A stretch of 64,000 nucleotides of DNA from Coniochaeta sp. PMI_546 (lineage: Eukaryota; Ascomycota; Sordariomycetes; Coniochaetales; Coniochaetaceae): assembly GCA_021432605.1 (NCBI GenBank), contig MU271145.1:1550001-1614000 (forward strand), in the 5' to 3' direction. The translations under genes and the position numbers were made by a program. Shown one piece after another: positions 1 to 10,782 of the stretch. Below the pieces are notes generated by a model. That model saw only the letters and a program-made list of their open reading frames with translations, ran no database searches and was not told where the DNA came from. Position 1 is the stretch's first letter; each line of letters begins with the position of its first letter.

Positions 1-1568
1 TGCACTCAATTTTTTTGCTTTCTATTCTTGAGCAAGCTGAAAGAAAGACCCCAGACCCTAGACGCCATTACGCATGTGTTCGCCTTGGATGTTCCGAGGC
101 TGCTCGGGTGACGACTTTGTCAGGGCCTGCCCGTTTTCGCAAAGAATTGGAAACGGTTCCGTGTGTCTGACGCCAGGAGAGGCCATCTCAGCTTTGGACA
201 AAAAGGAACAACCAATCAATTCAGTCAAGAGGTGAGGGACACTGTAAACGAGACGCAAGCCGAGCTATCTCAGCAAGCGGTGGCACGAATCGCACGATTG
301 AGCGTGTCTGACCGTTGGCCACCGACCCCTTAGAAAGTGGACAAACAGCGCTCATGATAGATCTCGACTCCCAACACCTTGTGACAGACACCCTTTCTTC
401 CCGTGTCCCCCAAAGAACCCTGTCCCATGTTCACCGGTCGCAGTCAGTGCAGTCAGGCCACGCGGAGTTGTCAATCTGACGGAAATACTGTCCATGATCA
501 TCGGGCAATGATAGACCACGCGGTGATCTTCCTTGGATTCGCACTCTCCCCCGTTCCTTCTGGAAGCCATCGAAGGTCCGTGAGCTCGGTTGTCTGCCAC
601 ACCTCATTTGTCGCACATTGACCACTTTCCGCCCCCCTTGGAGTCCCAAAACCGGAATTGCGGAATTGACACGCCTCTTCCGGTGAGTAGCTGATTGCGG
701 CCTGGAAGACACGCATTTTCGCCCGTGACGAACGTGGCATGTTCGTCGAGTCTCGTCTTCCATGCCCTACGTGCCCGCGGCTTCTCTATAATGTCATTCC
801 GGCCCCTTGCAGCAGCAAGGGTCCGTTGTCCTTGTTAGCGGCCTGCAGTCCTTCCCTGTCATCCAGTCAGCTGGGAACAGATCTGAAGACAAGGTGGGTA
901 ACCGTTAGCAGCAGGCAAGGTCGCCCTGCGAGAGAAACCTCTCCCACCACCACCTCAGCTCTCACCAACCGGCCTATTTCTGTGGTCTGCTTTCCTCTAT
1001 GTAGGCAAACTTAAGGCTGTAGGGTTATATGTTCATTGTGGTCTTCCAGTAAGACCCCCTGGCGTGCAGCTGGGCTGGATGTGAGTGCCTCACCTTGTGA
1101 GTCACAAAAGGTGGTACCGGCTATTCTCCGACACCAGCTTTTCCCTGCTGTTCTCCTTGCAAAACGGCATCCTTAACTGGTTGACAATGGACTAATCATA
1201 TCAAGACTCCCACGAGAACATGATACAAACCTTCAAATCAGCCTTTGGAGCAGCTGAGGTCTCTTACAAGACCGTAGAGACATCGCTACGTCTTATACCA
1301 ATCATATCGGAGCTAACGGTCCCGTTGCTATCACGTTGACAGCAGTATGAGTTACAAACTAGCTCTTAAACCCCTTTATTTCAAGTTACAAACTTGATCA
1401 CGAATGGCTAGAGCTTGCAGGCTAACAGGTTACAAGTCTCATGGAGAGAATTGCTATATTCGTCAGCGGGGAGGCTGTAATTCAGAACGAGGATCGCACC
1501 TCAATGTTATTGATGGAGACTTGAGTCTTTACTACTATTTACGAAGATCAGGCTGCTGCCATTGCCCT
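1..1568. other. No gene recognised
   Basis: Only short overlapping open frames without family resemblance, signal peptides or convincing splice structure are visible. The stretch may be a promoter or downstream region of a gene beyond the left edge. Confidence 0.4.
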
Positions 1569-2067
1569 TCAAACGCACACGTAGCAGCCAATGTTTCCAA
1601 GGATGTCACCCGGCACGTCGGTGACATTCCCGCCAAATGCGAACCTCGGGTTGCCAGTGCAGTTCGGGCTCACAAACGCGACGCAACCGCAGGCCTGAGG
1701 TCTGCCGTCGAGAACTTCCCCAGCATTCACAACAAAGGCATTTATGGCGTTCTTGAAGAGGGTGTTGTGTTCTGTCAAATGTGTCAGCTGTTTCTGGTCT
1801 CACTTGAGGTCACTAAAAGCTGAAGTCTGTCTATCTACAACAACAGGAGGCGTATTCTGAGAGGTAATGACCTGGTCGCCTTGGTCAACCTGGGCCAGAG
1901 CGAAGGTGCCGCTGGGTCCGCCAACTTGGAATACCACATCGGCGACGGCCTTGTGATATTGTTAGCTCTAAAGCGAGATTCGCCTTCTCCTCTCCCTCAT
2001 CGCTTGGAGCGCTTACGAGCTGAAGGAAGCTACCCAGAGCAAGCGGGAGAACGTTGGCGATCTTCAT
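1569..2067 (-). pseudogene. Small secreted cysteine-containing protein, interrupted by TGA
   Basis: Exon 1 (2067-2017) encodes 17 residues of a signal peptide beginning MKIANVLPLALG. A GTAAGC...CAAG intron (1950-2016, 67 bp, with a GCTAAC branch point) joins it in phase 0 to exon 2, which starts AVADVVFQVGG after the hydrophobic core. The exon 2 frame meets TGA at 1800-1802 (codon 67) and then stays open in the same frame to the natural stop at 1569. The downstream part holds five cysteines (CGC, PNC and GCYVC motifs). An intact product would be about 143 residues, exported and disulfide-bonded. AAG-TGA-GAC may be a C-to-T change of an Arg CGA codon. A 42-bp intron that would bypass the stop can be drawn but is unusually short. 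An ATAAATA element lies at 2171-2177. The family is not recognised; the break is seen directly, the pseudogene status is inferred. Confidence 0.5.
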
Positions 2068-3399
2068 CTGGTCGCCTCAAATTGCAGGATCTGGTTGATT
2101 GTACCTGTTATTGCCTTGGTGGATAACCTCTACAACTTCTATCCCATTCACTCGGCACGGCTCCTCGCCGTATTTATGTCCCCCGCATCTGAAGAATCAC
2201 TCGGCTTCGGGGCAACTGAATGAGTGATGGGCACAAATATCCCGAACCTACAAGATACGCACTTCAACTCTGGCTGACCTGACGTGAGAGCAGCTGGCAT
2301 AATGCTACCTTGAGGAATCGATCATAACCGTCACCAGGATATACAACCGTGGTTCATGATCCCGCTTTTGACGGCTGGTGAACATAGATATCGTCTGCCA
2401 CAGCTTCAGTGGCAGGTTGCAGCGCTCTACGGCAGCTGACAATGTCGATGAAGTCTCATGGAAGCGCAGGGAGGTCAATTCAAAGCATTTGACTGACAAT
2501 GATGGCAGGTATATGCATGTATACCCTATGTGGTACCTGTGACCTGGGCTCAGTAGAGATAGCAGACGCATGAAGACCTTGCCTTGAGATACCCATTGGC
2601 CCTGTCTCATCCAAATACTATTCGGGCTTACTGTATAGCCATCTACAACGTCTATACGTAGCAGGTAGTTCAGATTAGACGGATACTACTCCGCATCCGC
2701 CTCTGCATACTCGAAATGCAACGCTTATGGCAGGCACGGAGCTTATGTCTGGCGACGGAAAAGGGCACATACTAATAATGAGTAGCAATACCGCCTCCGG
2801 TGCTATTGTGCTTACAAGGGAGTAAGAAGCCCTGAAATCTGCCAAGGCAACCATTCTAGGATGGGAGGAGGGAGATATTGAGTCTATCCCGACGTCTAAC
2901 TAAGGTAGAGTCGTTACCCCTGCGTTGGCGCCTTGGCGTGGTCCAGCGGACTCGAAGAGTGAGGGTTAGGGTTCTGTACCATCCTAATAGGTGGAGGCAG
3001 ACCGAGGCAGACCGAGGCAACGAACTCAACCACGAGCAACACCATGATGGCATTGCATAAACAAGCCTAATTTCACGGAGATTTGGCCTCTAGCAGACGC
3101 TCGTTAGACAGGTTCATCTTGCTAGCATAACCCTCACGAGCGTCGTCATATAGAACAGTTCCAGAAGCAGCGTTATTGCAGTGCCAAGTCCCCCCTCCCG
3201 TTCTCCCTTTGATTCGTAAATCTGTCGCCGAGGTTCGGCAATTGATATCCTTCGTAATCTAATCGGCACCACTTCCACCATCTCGAGCTCTAACACAATA
3301 CTTTAACACGCCCATATCAGCGAGAGATAGCCACTTCGATATCACCGTCGACATCCTTATCGCACATCCACCACCACACTCATTCTACAATCAATCAAC
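2068..3399. other. Intergenic region upstream of the Pex11-like gene
   Basis: No supported gene. It holds an ATAAATA element for the minus-strand secreted-protein gene at its left end, two adjacent TTAGGG-like units near 2961-2974, a short tandem GAGGCAGACC repeat near 2995-3018 and a pyrimidine-rich leader before the ATG at 3400. Confidence 0.4.
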
Positions 3400-4374
3400 A
3401 TGTCCTCCGAATCAGCACACCCCACAACAAACCCCATCGCCGACCTTCCCACCGGCGAACCCATTCCGCAATCCTCGCCCGTACCACCACCATCCTCCTC
3501 CTCCTCGTCGTCCCCTTCGAAGAAACCCTCCATCCCGCTCCGCACCCTCCTCTCTCTCACCCCCAAGAACCTAGACGCCTTCCTCGCCCACCTCAACCGG
3601 TGCCTCTCCACCCCCTCAGGGATCGACACCGTCCTCCTCTTCATCTGCTACACCTCGCGCTTCTCCTCCTCCCTCCTCACCACCCTCGCGACCCGCGCCC
3701 TGCACCGCTCCGCCTCGGACTGGATCGCCCTCGTCTCCGCCTCCCGCACCACCGTCGTCGCCATAACCGACGGCGCCAAGCTACCCTCCACCGCCGCCGC
3801 CGCCGCCTCCCTCCTGCTCGCCGACCGCCTCAAGAACCTCTCCAACCTCCTCTCGGAAGCCCGCACCATCCTGCGACTGTGGGGTCTGCTGGGCATGTAC
3901 TTCTGGGCTAAGCGCCTGCTCTCCCAGACCTTCTCCGCCGCCAGGAGCGAGACCGAGACCGAGAAGGACCAACCCCGCCCCACCACCCTGGACACCGTCA
4001 TCTCCTACTCTCAGCTGGCGACTTGCATCGTCTTCCAGGCCCTCGAGAACGGCGCCTACCTGTCGTCCAAGGGCGTCATGGGCTGGTCCCCCGCCAAGCA
4101 GGGGTGGGCGATGAAGTGGTCCGCCCGTCTCTGGGGGCTCTACGTCGGCATCGAGCTGGGCAAGCTGGCCGCCGAGCGCGTCGGAGGCGCGGCGACGAGG
4201 GATGTCAAGACCGCCGCGGCGTGGAAGAGCGCCGTCGTGCGGAATCTGGCCTGGGCGCCGCTGACGGTGCACTGGGGATCCGATAAGGGGGTTGTGAGCG
4301 ACTGGATGGTTGGCGCGTTGGCGAGCGTGCCGGGTGTCATCCAGATGGCGGAGCTGTGGAGGGAGACTGCTTAG
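3400..4374 (+). CDS. Pex11-family peroxisomal membrane protein (Pex11C-like)
   Basis: The intronless ORF encodes 324 residues. Residues 1-45 are a Pro/Ser-rich leader. The segment beginning at about residue 48 (LLSLTPKNLDAFLAHLNRCL, then SGIDTVLLFICYTSRF) matches the start of the Pex11 domain, and the central RLKNLSNLLSEARTILRLWGLLGMYFW is the amphipathic and membrane-associated core of that family. Hydrophobic stretches follow toward the C-terminus. Pex11 proteins bind and elongate peroxisomal membranes and so control peroxisome number and division. Fungi usually keep several paralogues; the long polar leader and the length above 300 residues fit the fungal Pex11C type better than the roughly 235-residue classical Pex11. 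The ATG at 3400 is the first in frame and sits in an AACATG context. The gene converges on the GPI-protein gene. Confidence 0.8.
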   Translation: MSSESAHPTTNPIADLPTGEPIPQSSPVPPPSSSSSSSPSKKPSIPLRTLLSLTPKNLDAFLAHLNRCLSTPSGIDTVLLFICYTSRFSSSLLTTLATRALHRSASDWIALVSASRTTVVAITDGAKLPSTAAAAASLLLADRLKNLSNLLSEARTILRLWGLLGMYFWAKRLLSQTFSAARSETETEKDQPRPTTLDTVISYSQLATCIVFQALENGAYLSSKGVMGWSPAKQGWAMKWSARLWGLYVGIELGKLAAERVGGAATRDVKTAAAWKSAVVRNLAWAPLTVHWGSDKGVVSDWMVGALASVPGVIQMAELWRETA

Positions 4375-4831
4375 ATGGCTGGCTTGGGAGAAGAAACTTG
4401 ACTGGCGACATTTGACAGTGGGTTTTGAGGATGACCCTGTCCGAAACCGTGTATGATGGTGCTGAGGACGATGAAGAGTCACAGCAAGGCATTAAAAAAA
4501 AGTGAAGTTCGTTAGACACGAGCGGAAGACATTGATGAGCGGCATATACCGAGACGAATGAAATGTGGTATCTTGTTTATGATTTGTGAGGCAAATGGCC
4601 CCTTCTATTACTATACTAGGATATAGCTTCGTAGAAGCAACGAAGATGTGAATCGACGGGGATCGTTTTCAACCGTCACCCAACCAATATTGTCAACTCC
4701 CGGATCCCCAATCCACGAGAAGGCCTTCTATCCCTGCTTGCGAGAATTGCCAAGTCGTATGGCCGAATGTCTGGCACAGGCAAAGCCATGTCTCTTTCTC
4801 CTACTACGCGCCCCTGACACACCCACCAAGA
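4375..4831. other. Shared 3' region of convergent genes
   Basis: This lies between the ends of the Pex11-like gene and the GPI-protein gene. It has A-rich stretches compatible with poly(A) signals and no supported gene. Confidence 0.4.
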
Positions 4832-5629
4832 CTACCTCCACAATAGAAACATAAAGGCATTGGCAACCAGGAACACGTCCAGCCAGCGAACCGTAAGTTG
4901 TTGCGACCCCGAAGACACAGTCGCTATATCAAATGGGCTTCCTCCTCCCGGCACATTGTCAGACGTGGTCTGTGGCGGAGTCTTGGTCTGCTGAGCACCC
5001 GTCGTCTGTGTCGGGCTGCCTGCAGAATCGCTTGTCACGACTGGTGCTGGCGCCACTTGTGTTGTTTCTATCGTCTCCGTCGGCTGAGGCTCTGCTTCAG
5101 AACTCGACGTAGACGTCTGCGCCTCGGTCTCCGAGTCTTCCTCGGTCGATGACGCCGACGACGTTGTCGATGTCCGCAGAGTGGTAGGTGTGGGTATAGG
5201 CGAGAAAGTCCCGATCTGCCGCGTGGTCTGTGTTATGACTATCGCAGCGGTCGAAGATTGACTGACGCTAGGGCGCGATGTTGTGGTGGTCGTCTTGCCC
5301 GACGGACATAGCAGCTCAACGAGACCACCGGACAGCGCCTGGCCCAACACCGAATTCGACGGTACGCTTGCGTCCCCGCAGACACTGATGAGAGCGTCCT
5401 CGATCCTTTGCAGCGCCTTAGCGCAGCCTGCCGAGCATGTATTCCCTTGCGTGAAATCGGTGTTCGAGCAGCCTATTATCGGGGCGTTGTACGCGAGTAT
5501 ACACCCTAGCGGCACTTGTGAGGAGGTGATGAGCTGGAAGTTGGATAGCGACATGGCCGAGGCGGTCGACGCCATGGCCAGCAGATTGACCACCCGAGCA
5601 TGGCGGCGTCGCATTTGTTGCCTCCCCAT
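4832..5629 (-). CDS. Ser/Thr-rich GPI-anchored cell-surface protein
   Basis: The product has 265 residues. A basic N-terminus (MGRQQMRRRHARVV) is followed by a hydrophobic signal core ending near ASTASA. Residues about 27-110 form a small globular part with six cysteines (GCILAY, IIGCSN, NTCSAGC, SVCGD, LLCPSG). Residues 110-235 are dominated by Ser, Thr and Pro, as in O-glycosylated wall stalks. The last 20 or so residues are hydrophobic (WLDVFLVANAFMFLLW) after small residues, a GPI-attachment signal. It should be exported, trimmed at the C-terminus and anchored to the plasma membrane or wall. No enzymatic domain is recognised. Similar Cys-plus-stalk proteins are common and mostly uncharacterised in filamentous ascomycetes. 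The first ATG could be replaced by the Met five codons later without losing the signal peptide. Confidence 0.7.
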   Translation of the reverse strand: MGRQQMRRRHARVVNLLAMASTASAMSLSNFQLITSSQVPLGCILAYNAPIIGCSNTDFTQGNTCSAGCAKALQRIEDALISVCGDASVPSNSVLGQALSGGLVELLCPSGKTTTTTSRPSVSQSSTAAIVITQTTRQIGTFSPIPTPTTLRTSTTSSASSTEEDSETEAQTSTSSSEAEPQPTETIETTQVAPAPVVTSDSAGSPTQTTGAQQTKTPPQTTSDNVPGGGSPFDIATVSSGSQQLTVRWLDVFLVANAFMFLLWR

Positions 5630-7552
5630 AATGGCAACAATTCTTTCACTACTGATCTGAACTGATGATTGTTGTTATGAGACCTTTGAATACTGTATGA
5701 GCCTGATTGGTAAGTGGGCGATCGTATATATTATCGTCTCGTTGTAACCAAGTGGTCAGAGGTCGAATTGAGAGGTATCTTGATTGGAGATGTGCAAACT
5801 TCCAAGGATTCAATTCAAAGACGTAGCAGCGAATCTGTTGTCTAGGGCTGTAGGCCGTGGTACCAACTACCAGTTGGGAGCGGGCGAAACTCGAAGTGTG
5901 TCAGATCGCTGATCAACCCTCACGATTGAGTCCCGGGGTCAATGCGGCTGTCCTCTTCAAGTGCGTATATATCTGTAGCTCGGATCGCTTCGATCCTTCT
6001 GAATGACGGTCCTCGGCCGATCTGATTCATGCGATGGATGCTGAGAAGCGGCGTCGCATAAAAGATCCCGCTCAGCGGAAGTAGAAGATCACCTCGTCCC
6101 CGCGTGCCCCTTTTTATCGTCACCTGGACGGCTTTAAGTCAAAGAACCAGGTGGGATGCGAATCTTGCCAACAACAGTGTGCGGCACCAATTTCAAACAG
6201 CGGGCAAACGGAAGCGAAGAGAATGGGCAATTTCGTTGGTAGTGAAGCAAGCGGTTTGGACCAGCCGACAATGGTCAAGATATGGTACGACAAGAGAGCG
6301 GCAATCAAGAAGAGAATGAAGCACAGCTTCTGTTGGTATGCAAACGCCAGAATGAGAAGAAAGTAACTGCAGCGTTTGAACAAGAATGGAAAGGAAGAAT
6401 GGGCCTCGACAGAATGCTTTGAGCTCACACAACAGCTCAGAGTACCTCCCTACCTTCAACTGACCGCTACCATATATGTGGTCGCGACCCAACATGACAG
6501 ACGGGTAAGGACATCAAGGGATCCGCCCTCAATGGTACCTAGACCAGTCACAGGTTGAAGAGCGGCCATCGACAATCACCTTCTCAGTTTGTGGTTCGTC
6601 GTCTGTTTCAACATGATGCCACAGCTCTCCTCTTTTGCTCGAATAGGGATAACGAAGGAATTGGACAGCCAATGACGTTGAACAGCCGTCGAGGATTGCG
6701 GTTTGAAACGAAACAACTCCTGGAAGGTGCGTTTGGAGACTCCCAAGTGCAACCCCCTGAGCCGGCTGCTATTGGTCAATCACAACCCGCCGTTGGCAGC
6801 CACAGAAAAACACACCAGCCCCATGTGGCTCGACTCTCACAGGCAGCTGGACAGTCAACATTTGATACACCATCCGCCGCCGAAGGAAATTTGCAGTGAA
6901 ACCGATGAGCGTACAGCTAAACTGACAATAGGTGGGAGGTTGAAATCAACTGCCGAATCCAGATGATAACTCGAGGTGGCTGATATCCAGAACTCAAAAG
7001 TGACGGAGCTGAGGTAGCAATATGAGTGCTTAGACACTGATGCAGAGTATCAATCCATTCACGTATACATCTGCGCGCTGGACTGCTCGAATCAGATGCT
7101 GTTCTAGGTCTCTGCGTTAGGAACAGGTCGAATGGCTTGTCGGATTCATACTTAACCTTCACTGTGACTCCCGACTGCACGTTGAAGCGGTAGTACATAC
7201 ATATCATGCCGTGGTAGCGACTGGGTGTGTTGCACATGAATGAACATGCTCCTTGGTGTCTAATAAGACAGGACCAAACACGGATGCGAGGAGGGGAAAC
7301 ATGATCAAAGCGGGAAAAGAAAGAAGCGTTCATATAAAAGAGAGATACGCTCGGGAAGCTATAGACTATACGTATGTGCTGCTGTCCCCAGAAAAATTCT
7401 GCAATTCATATCATGAAATCCATATGTAAACCGTGCGGAGTTACTCCAGCCGCCACTTCTCGCCATGTTATGCTCTTGACGGGGCTTAGAAGCCCTGTCA
7501 ACAACCAGGACATGTTGTCGTGCCAAAAGTCCTATCTGCTGACATGGCTGGC
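5630..7552. other. Intergenic region, no gene recognised
   Basis: A TATA-like minus-strand stretch near 5725-5737 is suited to the GPI-protein gene. The open frames at 6104-6500 and 6555-6966 overlap on both strands and show neither a domain nor splice-supported extension, so none is called. Confidence 0.4.
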
Positions 7553-9157
7553 TCACTTTTGCTGTTTCTTCTGATCACGCTTCTGTTTGCGTTCGTTCTG
7601 GGAAGTGCCGTCAACAATAAGAGGCTTCCCCTGCTTCTCGTCATCTCTCTGCTTGTGATGGAGCGGGGCAGTCCCATCGACAACATGGGCATCATGCGCC
7701 TTCTCCTTGCCCTTGCCCTTCGCGCCCTCCCCTGCAGCCGCAGCGTTCATAGGTTTGCTGCCAGAGGACGAACCCAGCGCCCCGGGTACGGCGTGGCCGG
7801 ACGACGAAACCCCTCCGGATCCGGGGTCGGACGGGCCCTGGCCAGCTGCCGCAACTTTAAGTTGATGTCTCCTCTCCTTTTTCTGCGCCTCTTGCTCCCT
7901 GCGGCGGTCGCGAAGCTTCTCCTTGCGAGTGCGCTGGTCGCTTCCCTCAGGCTTCGGCCGCGGCTCCTTTGGTGGTGGTTTTTCGCTAGCAGCGGTCTCC
8001 TCTGCCGGCTCGTCATCATCAGTCGGACCCTGGACGAGCTTCATGCTGTTGACTTCCTTGTCGAACAGGCCTTCGCGGGCCAGGGAGCAGGCGTCGGCGC
8101 TGCTGAACACGATCAGGGCCTTGTTCGACCATGGCCGGTTCTTGAACCGTCCCTTGAGTATGTCGATGCGGAGGATGTACTGGACGGCTGCCGGGGCGCA
8201 GCTACGGACAAAGTCCAGGACCATCTCCTGATCAATTGGGTCCTCGGCGTAGCGCTTGACGCAGATTTTGAAGTCGGCGCTGCCTGTGACGCGGTTGTCG
8301 TCGCCAGGCTTTCGGAACGACATTGCCGCGAAATTGTCCACGAAGGCGCGACTGGAGGCAGCGTACATCTCTGTGCCTTCGTAGCCGGTCCTCTCTGCGG
8401 GTTCAGCGTCATGGTACTGGCTTGGATGAGCCTTGTAGTACTCAAGGTTGCTCTGGTCATAGTCCTTCGAGACATCGTATGCCGTTCCCGGTGCAGGTAC
8501 ATGAGGGTTTGTGTAGGACATGGCCACATTGGCGGGCATAAACCCCTTGAAAGGAAGATACATGTTAGCTATCATTCTCCTCAGAGGAGCAGAAGGAGGC
8601 CTTACGGATTGCTCGCTCATTTGGAGGGGCGGGATTTGGGTAGTGAAAGCCGCTCCATAGGTAGCAGTAGACGCTGCAGGAGCTTGAAGTGGTGCGGCTT
8701 CCAAGTTCTTCACGAATGTCGGACGGAGAGCGTTCCTGCCGTCGACAATGACATACCTACCCGCACAAGGTTTTGTTTGGAATAGCTCTGCGCCAGTATC
8801 AGTCATGGATCAGGAGAGTTACACATGGTTACGACATACTCATAGCAGCATCGAAGTTCTGCCTGCCATAAATCCTGACCCAGCCACTGGTGGACTGTCG
8901 GAAGACCTGCACCTCGTCAAACTCTCTGACTTGATGATCACGCAGAAAGTCTTTTACGTCCCTCCAGTTGGTGTCCTTGTGCAGCTGTGACGGGTGTGAG
9001 CACAACAGTAAGGCATCGGAGACTAAGAAACGGTAGTGTAGCATACTCCACTGAACAAGATGTAGTAACAGCCCGTAACGTCCCCAGGTTGCACTACCAT
9101 ACCAGTGTCACTCCCCTGATCCGCTGGGCCGGTATTGGAATGTTTCCGGTGAGACAT
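7553..9157 (-). CDS. RRM-domain RNA-binding protein
   Basis: Four exons: 9157-9047, 8984-8840, 8787-8606 and 8545-7553. The introns are 8985-9046 (62 bp), 8788-8839 (52 bp) and 8546-8605 (60 bp, with a GCTAAC branch point). The joined product is 476 residues. Joining the first three exons gives an RNA-recognition motif: beta-1 YYILFSGLHKDTNW, helix DVKDFLRDH, beta-2/3 VQVFRQSTSGWVRIYG, helix FDAAMKLF and beta-4 GRYVIVDGR. A second, weaker RRM-like region follows (ADFKICVKRY to the DACSLAREGLF segment). The C-terminal third is low-complexity and basic (RTRKEKLRDRRREQEAQKKE), suited to RNA or protein contacts. The ATG at 9157 is preferred over one at 9214 because upstream residues look untranslated. 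The RNA target is unknown; the combination suggests mRNA processing or ribonucleoprotein assembly. Confidence 0.75.
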
Positions 9158-10782
9158 TATGGGCGGCCGATTATGCACGTGGTGGAAGTAGCACAGGACG
9201 CAAGAACCCGTCAACGGTCCAAGTCGGATAGCAGTAGACTAGAGTTGGAAGTAAAGGTGTTGCAGAGCCTTATCGGGTTTGCGGTTGTGCACGCGTAGGA
9301 CAAGGGTATGGGGAAGAAATGTTTGTTAATATGAGTACTGGATAATAGTAATGGTTATAATTATAGGTATGTGTGTAAAGGAAGAGAAGGTCAGTTGTAG
9401 ACCTTTTATACACGACCTGGCTTGTTATCCGTTCTAGACAGGATTTGGGCACCATGGAGTCACTTCAAAACGGCATACATTCACTCAACTGGAGCATTCT
9501 GTTTAGGTGTGAAGCAGCCATCTCAGAATCCCTTGTGTCTTTCAGAGTCAGAGTAGCGGGCGGACGAAGCTCGTGCAGACTTCTAGCAAACGGTAGCCTG
9601 CTAGGGCATTTCACATTGCAGTTGGGCACGCGCTGCAGTGTGCGCAGCTAGGAGCAATGCTGCATTGTACTTCTCGTAAGACAAGACAAGTGATTATGCC
9701 GAAGGGAAAATCAAGTCGTCAGGATTCGATTGATGAAGAGGTACCTCCAGCTGGAGAGGAAGTAGTGAATTGGTTTGTATGCCTGACTGACGACTTAAAG
9801 CTAAAGTCTATCGATGCTGTAGTAAGTAGCGAAGGTCCGAACCAACCAACATCTAGCGGCGACGCCTTTACGCTTGTTACGGGTACATTGATGCGAAAAA
9901 AAACCTGGCTTTGGTCTGCTGGCCTGCAAGAGATATATGACAAGGCTCGTGCCGGGGATGGAGGCTAATATGTTGATGCGGCGTCGATAGTTGTTGCAAG
10001 GCGGTTGACATAGTAGAAGGTGTCAGTGACGGTAACCGGGCCCGTGGAACTGCATTAGCCGTAAAGAGGCTCATGCGAACCTTGCTCCTTCAATTGCAGG
10101 CCAATGGTTTTCGTGGAATATTCTGAATGTCCCAAGGTTGTTCGGTGTGGTATCACAGAGATCCTTGCTTGCAAGGGTATCTGGTGTTTGTTAAAATGTT
10201 AGCGCATGCCACAATAAGCATTTCTACGTGCCTCGAAGCAACCACTATAACCCTGCATCGACAACTGAGTGGCAACGTGTGCAGAGAGAACGCGGCTTCG
10301 GGCTGGAACAAGAGGTGGACTGGGGCTGTACTCGCCATGTGGCTGCTAAAGGCGACAATGGCTGTGGCCAAAAGCAGTCAAGAAACTACAATGCGTGCAT
10401 AAATGAAGTCGTGTAACCTACAATCGCGGCCCGCAACCCTTCTCTGTTTGACAGGTCGGACAGATACAGGTCGGTAGCCGAGGCCTGACCAAAAGGTCCG
10501 GAGCGTTGTGCATGACGAGGTCGTCGAGGTGTGCACCCACATCCCATTGTCCTTCGGACTTCCACCTATTACCTAGTTCTTCACGCGCCCGCTGTTCGTG
10601 ATGACGACTGGATTCAACCAGCCCTGCAGGCTGCAAAGCGGGCACAGATATACCTTCTTGCGGCTGTGTTCCGCGCCGTGCTAGTAGCTAAGTGCCGTTT
10701 TTAGTCGGTCCCGGAGAAGCGAGGGGATGTGTGAGAACCGGATGCGGAGGGGGGGTTGAAGGCTAGTAAGTCCTTCTGGGTC
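9158..10782. other. Intergenic region; one weak small ORF
   Basis: The plus-strand frame 9696-9968 starting MPKGKSSRQDS encodes about 90 residues of mixed composition but has no recognisable domain, promoter or partner exon. Other frames look random. Nothing is called with confidence. Confidence 0.25.

Noticed and set aside
2961-2974. Telomere-like TTAGGG units
   Set aside because: Only two adjacent copies; too short to be an interstitial telomere or a new telomere seed.
7520-8785. 421-codon plus-strand frame
   Set aside because: It is antisense to the RRM gene; its openness results from the GC-rich codon bias of that gene.
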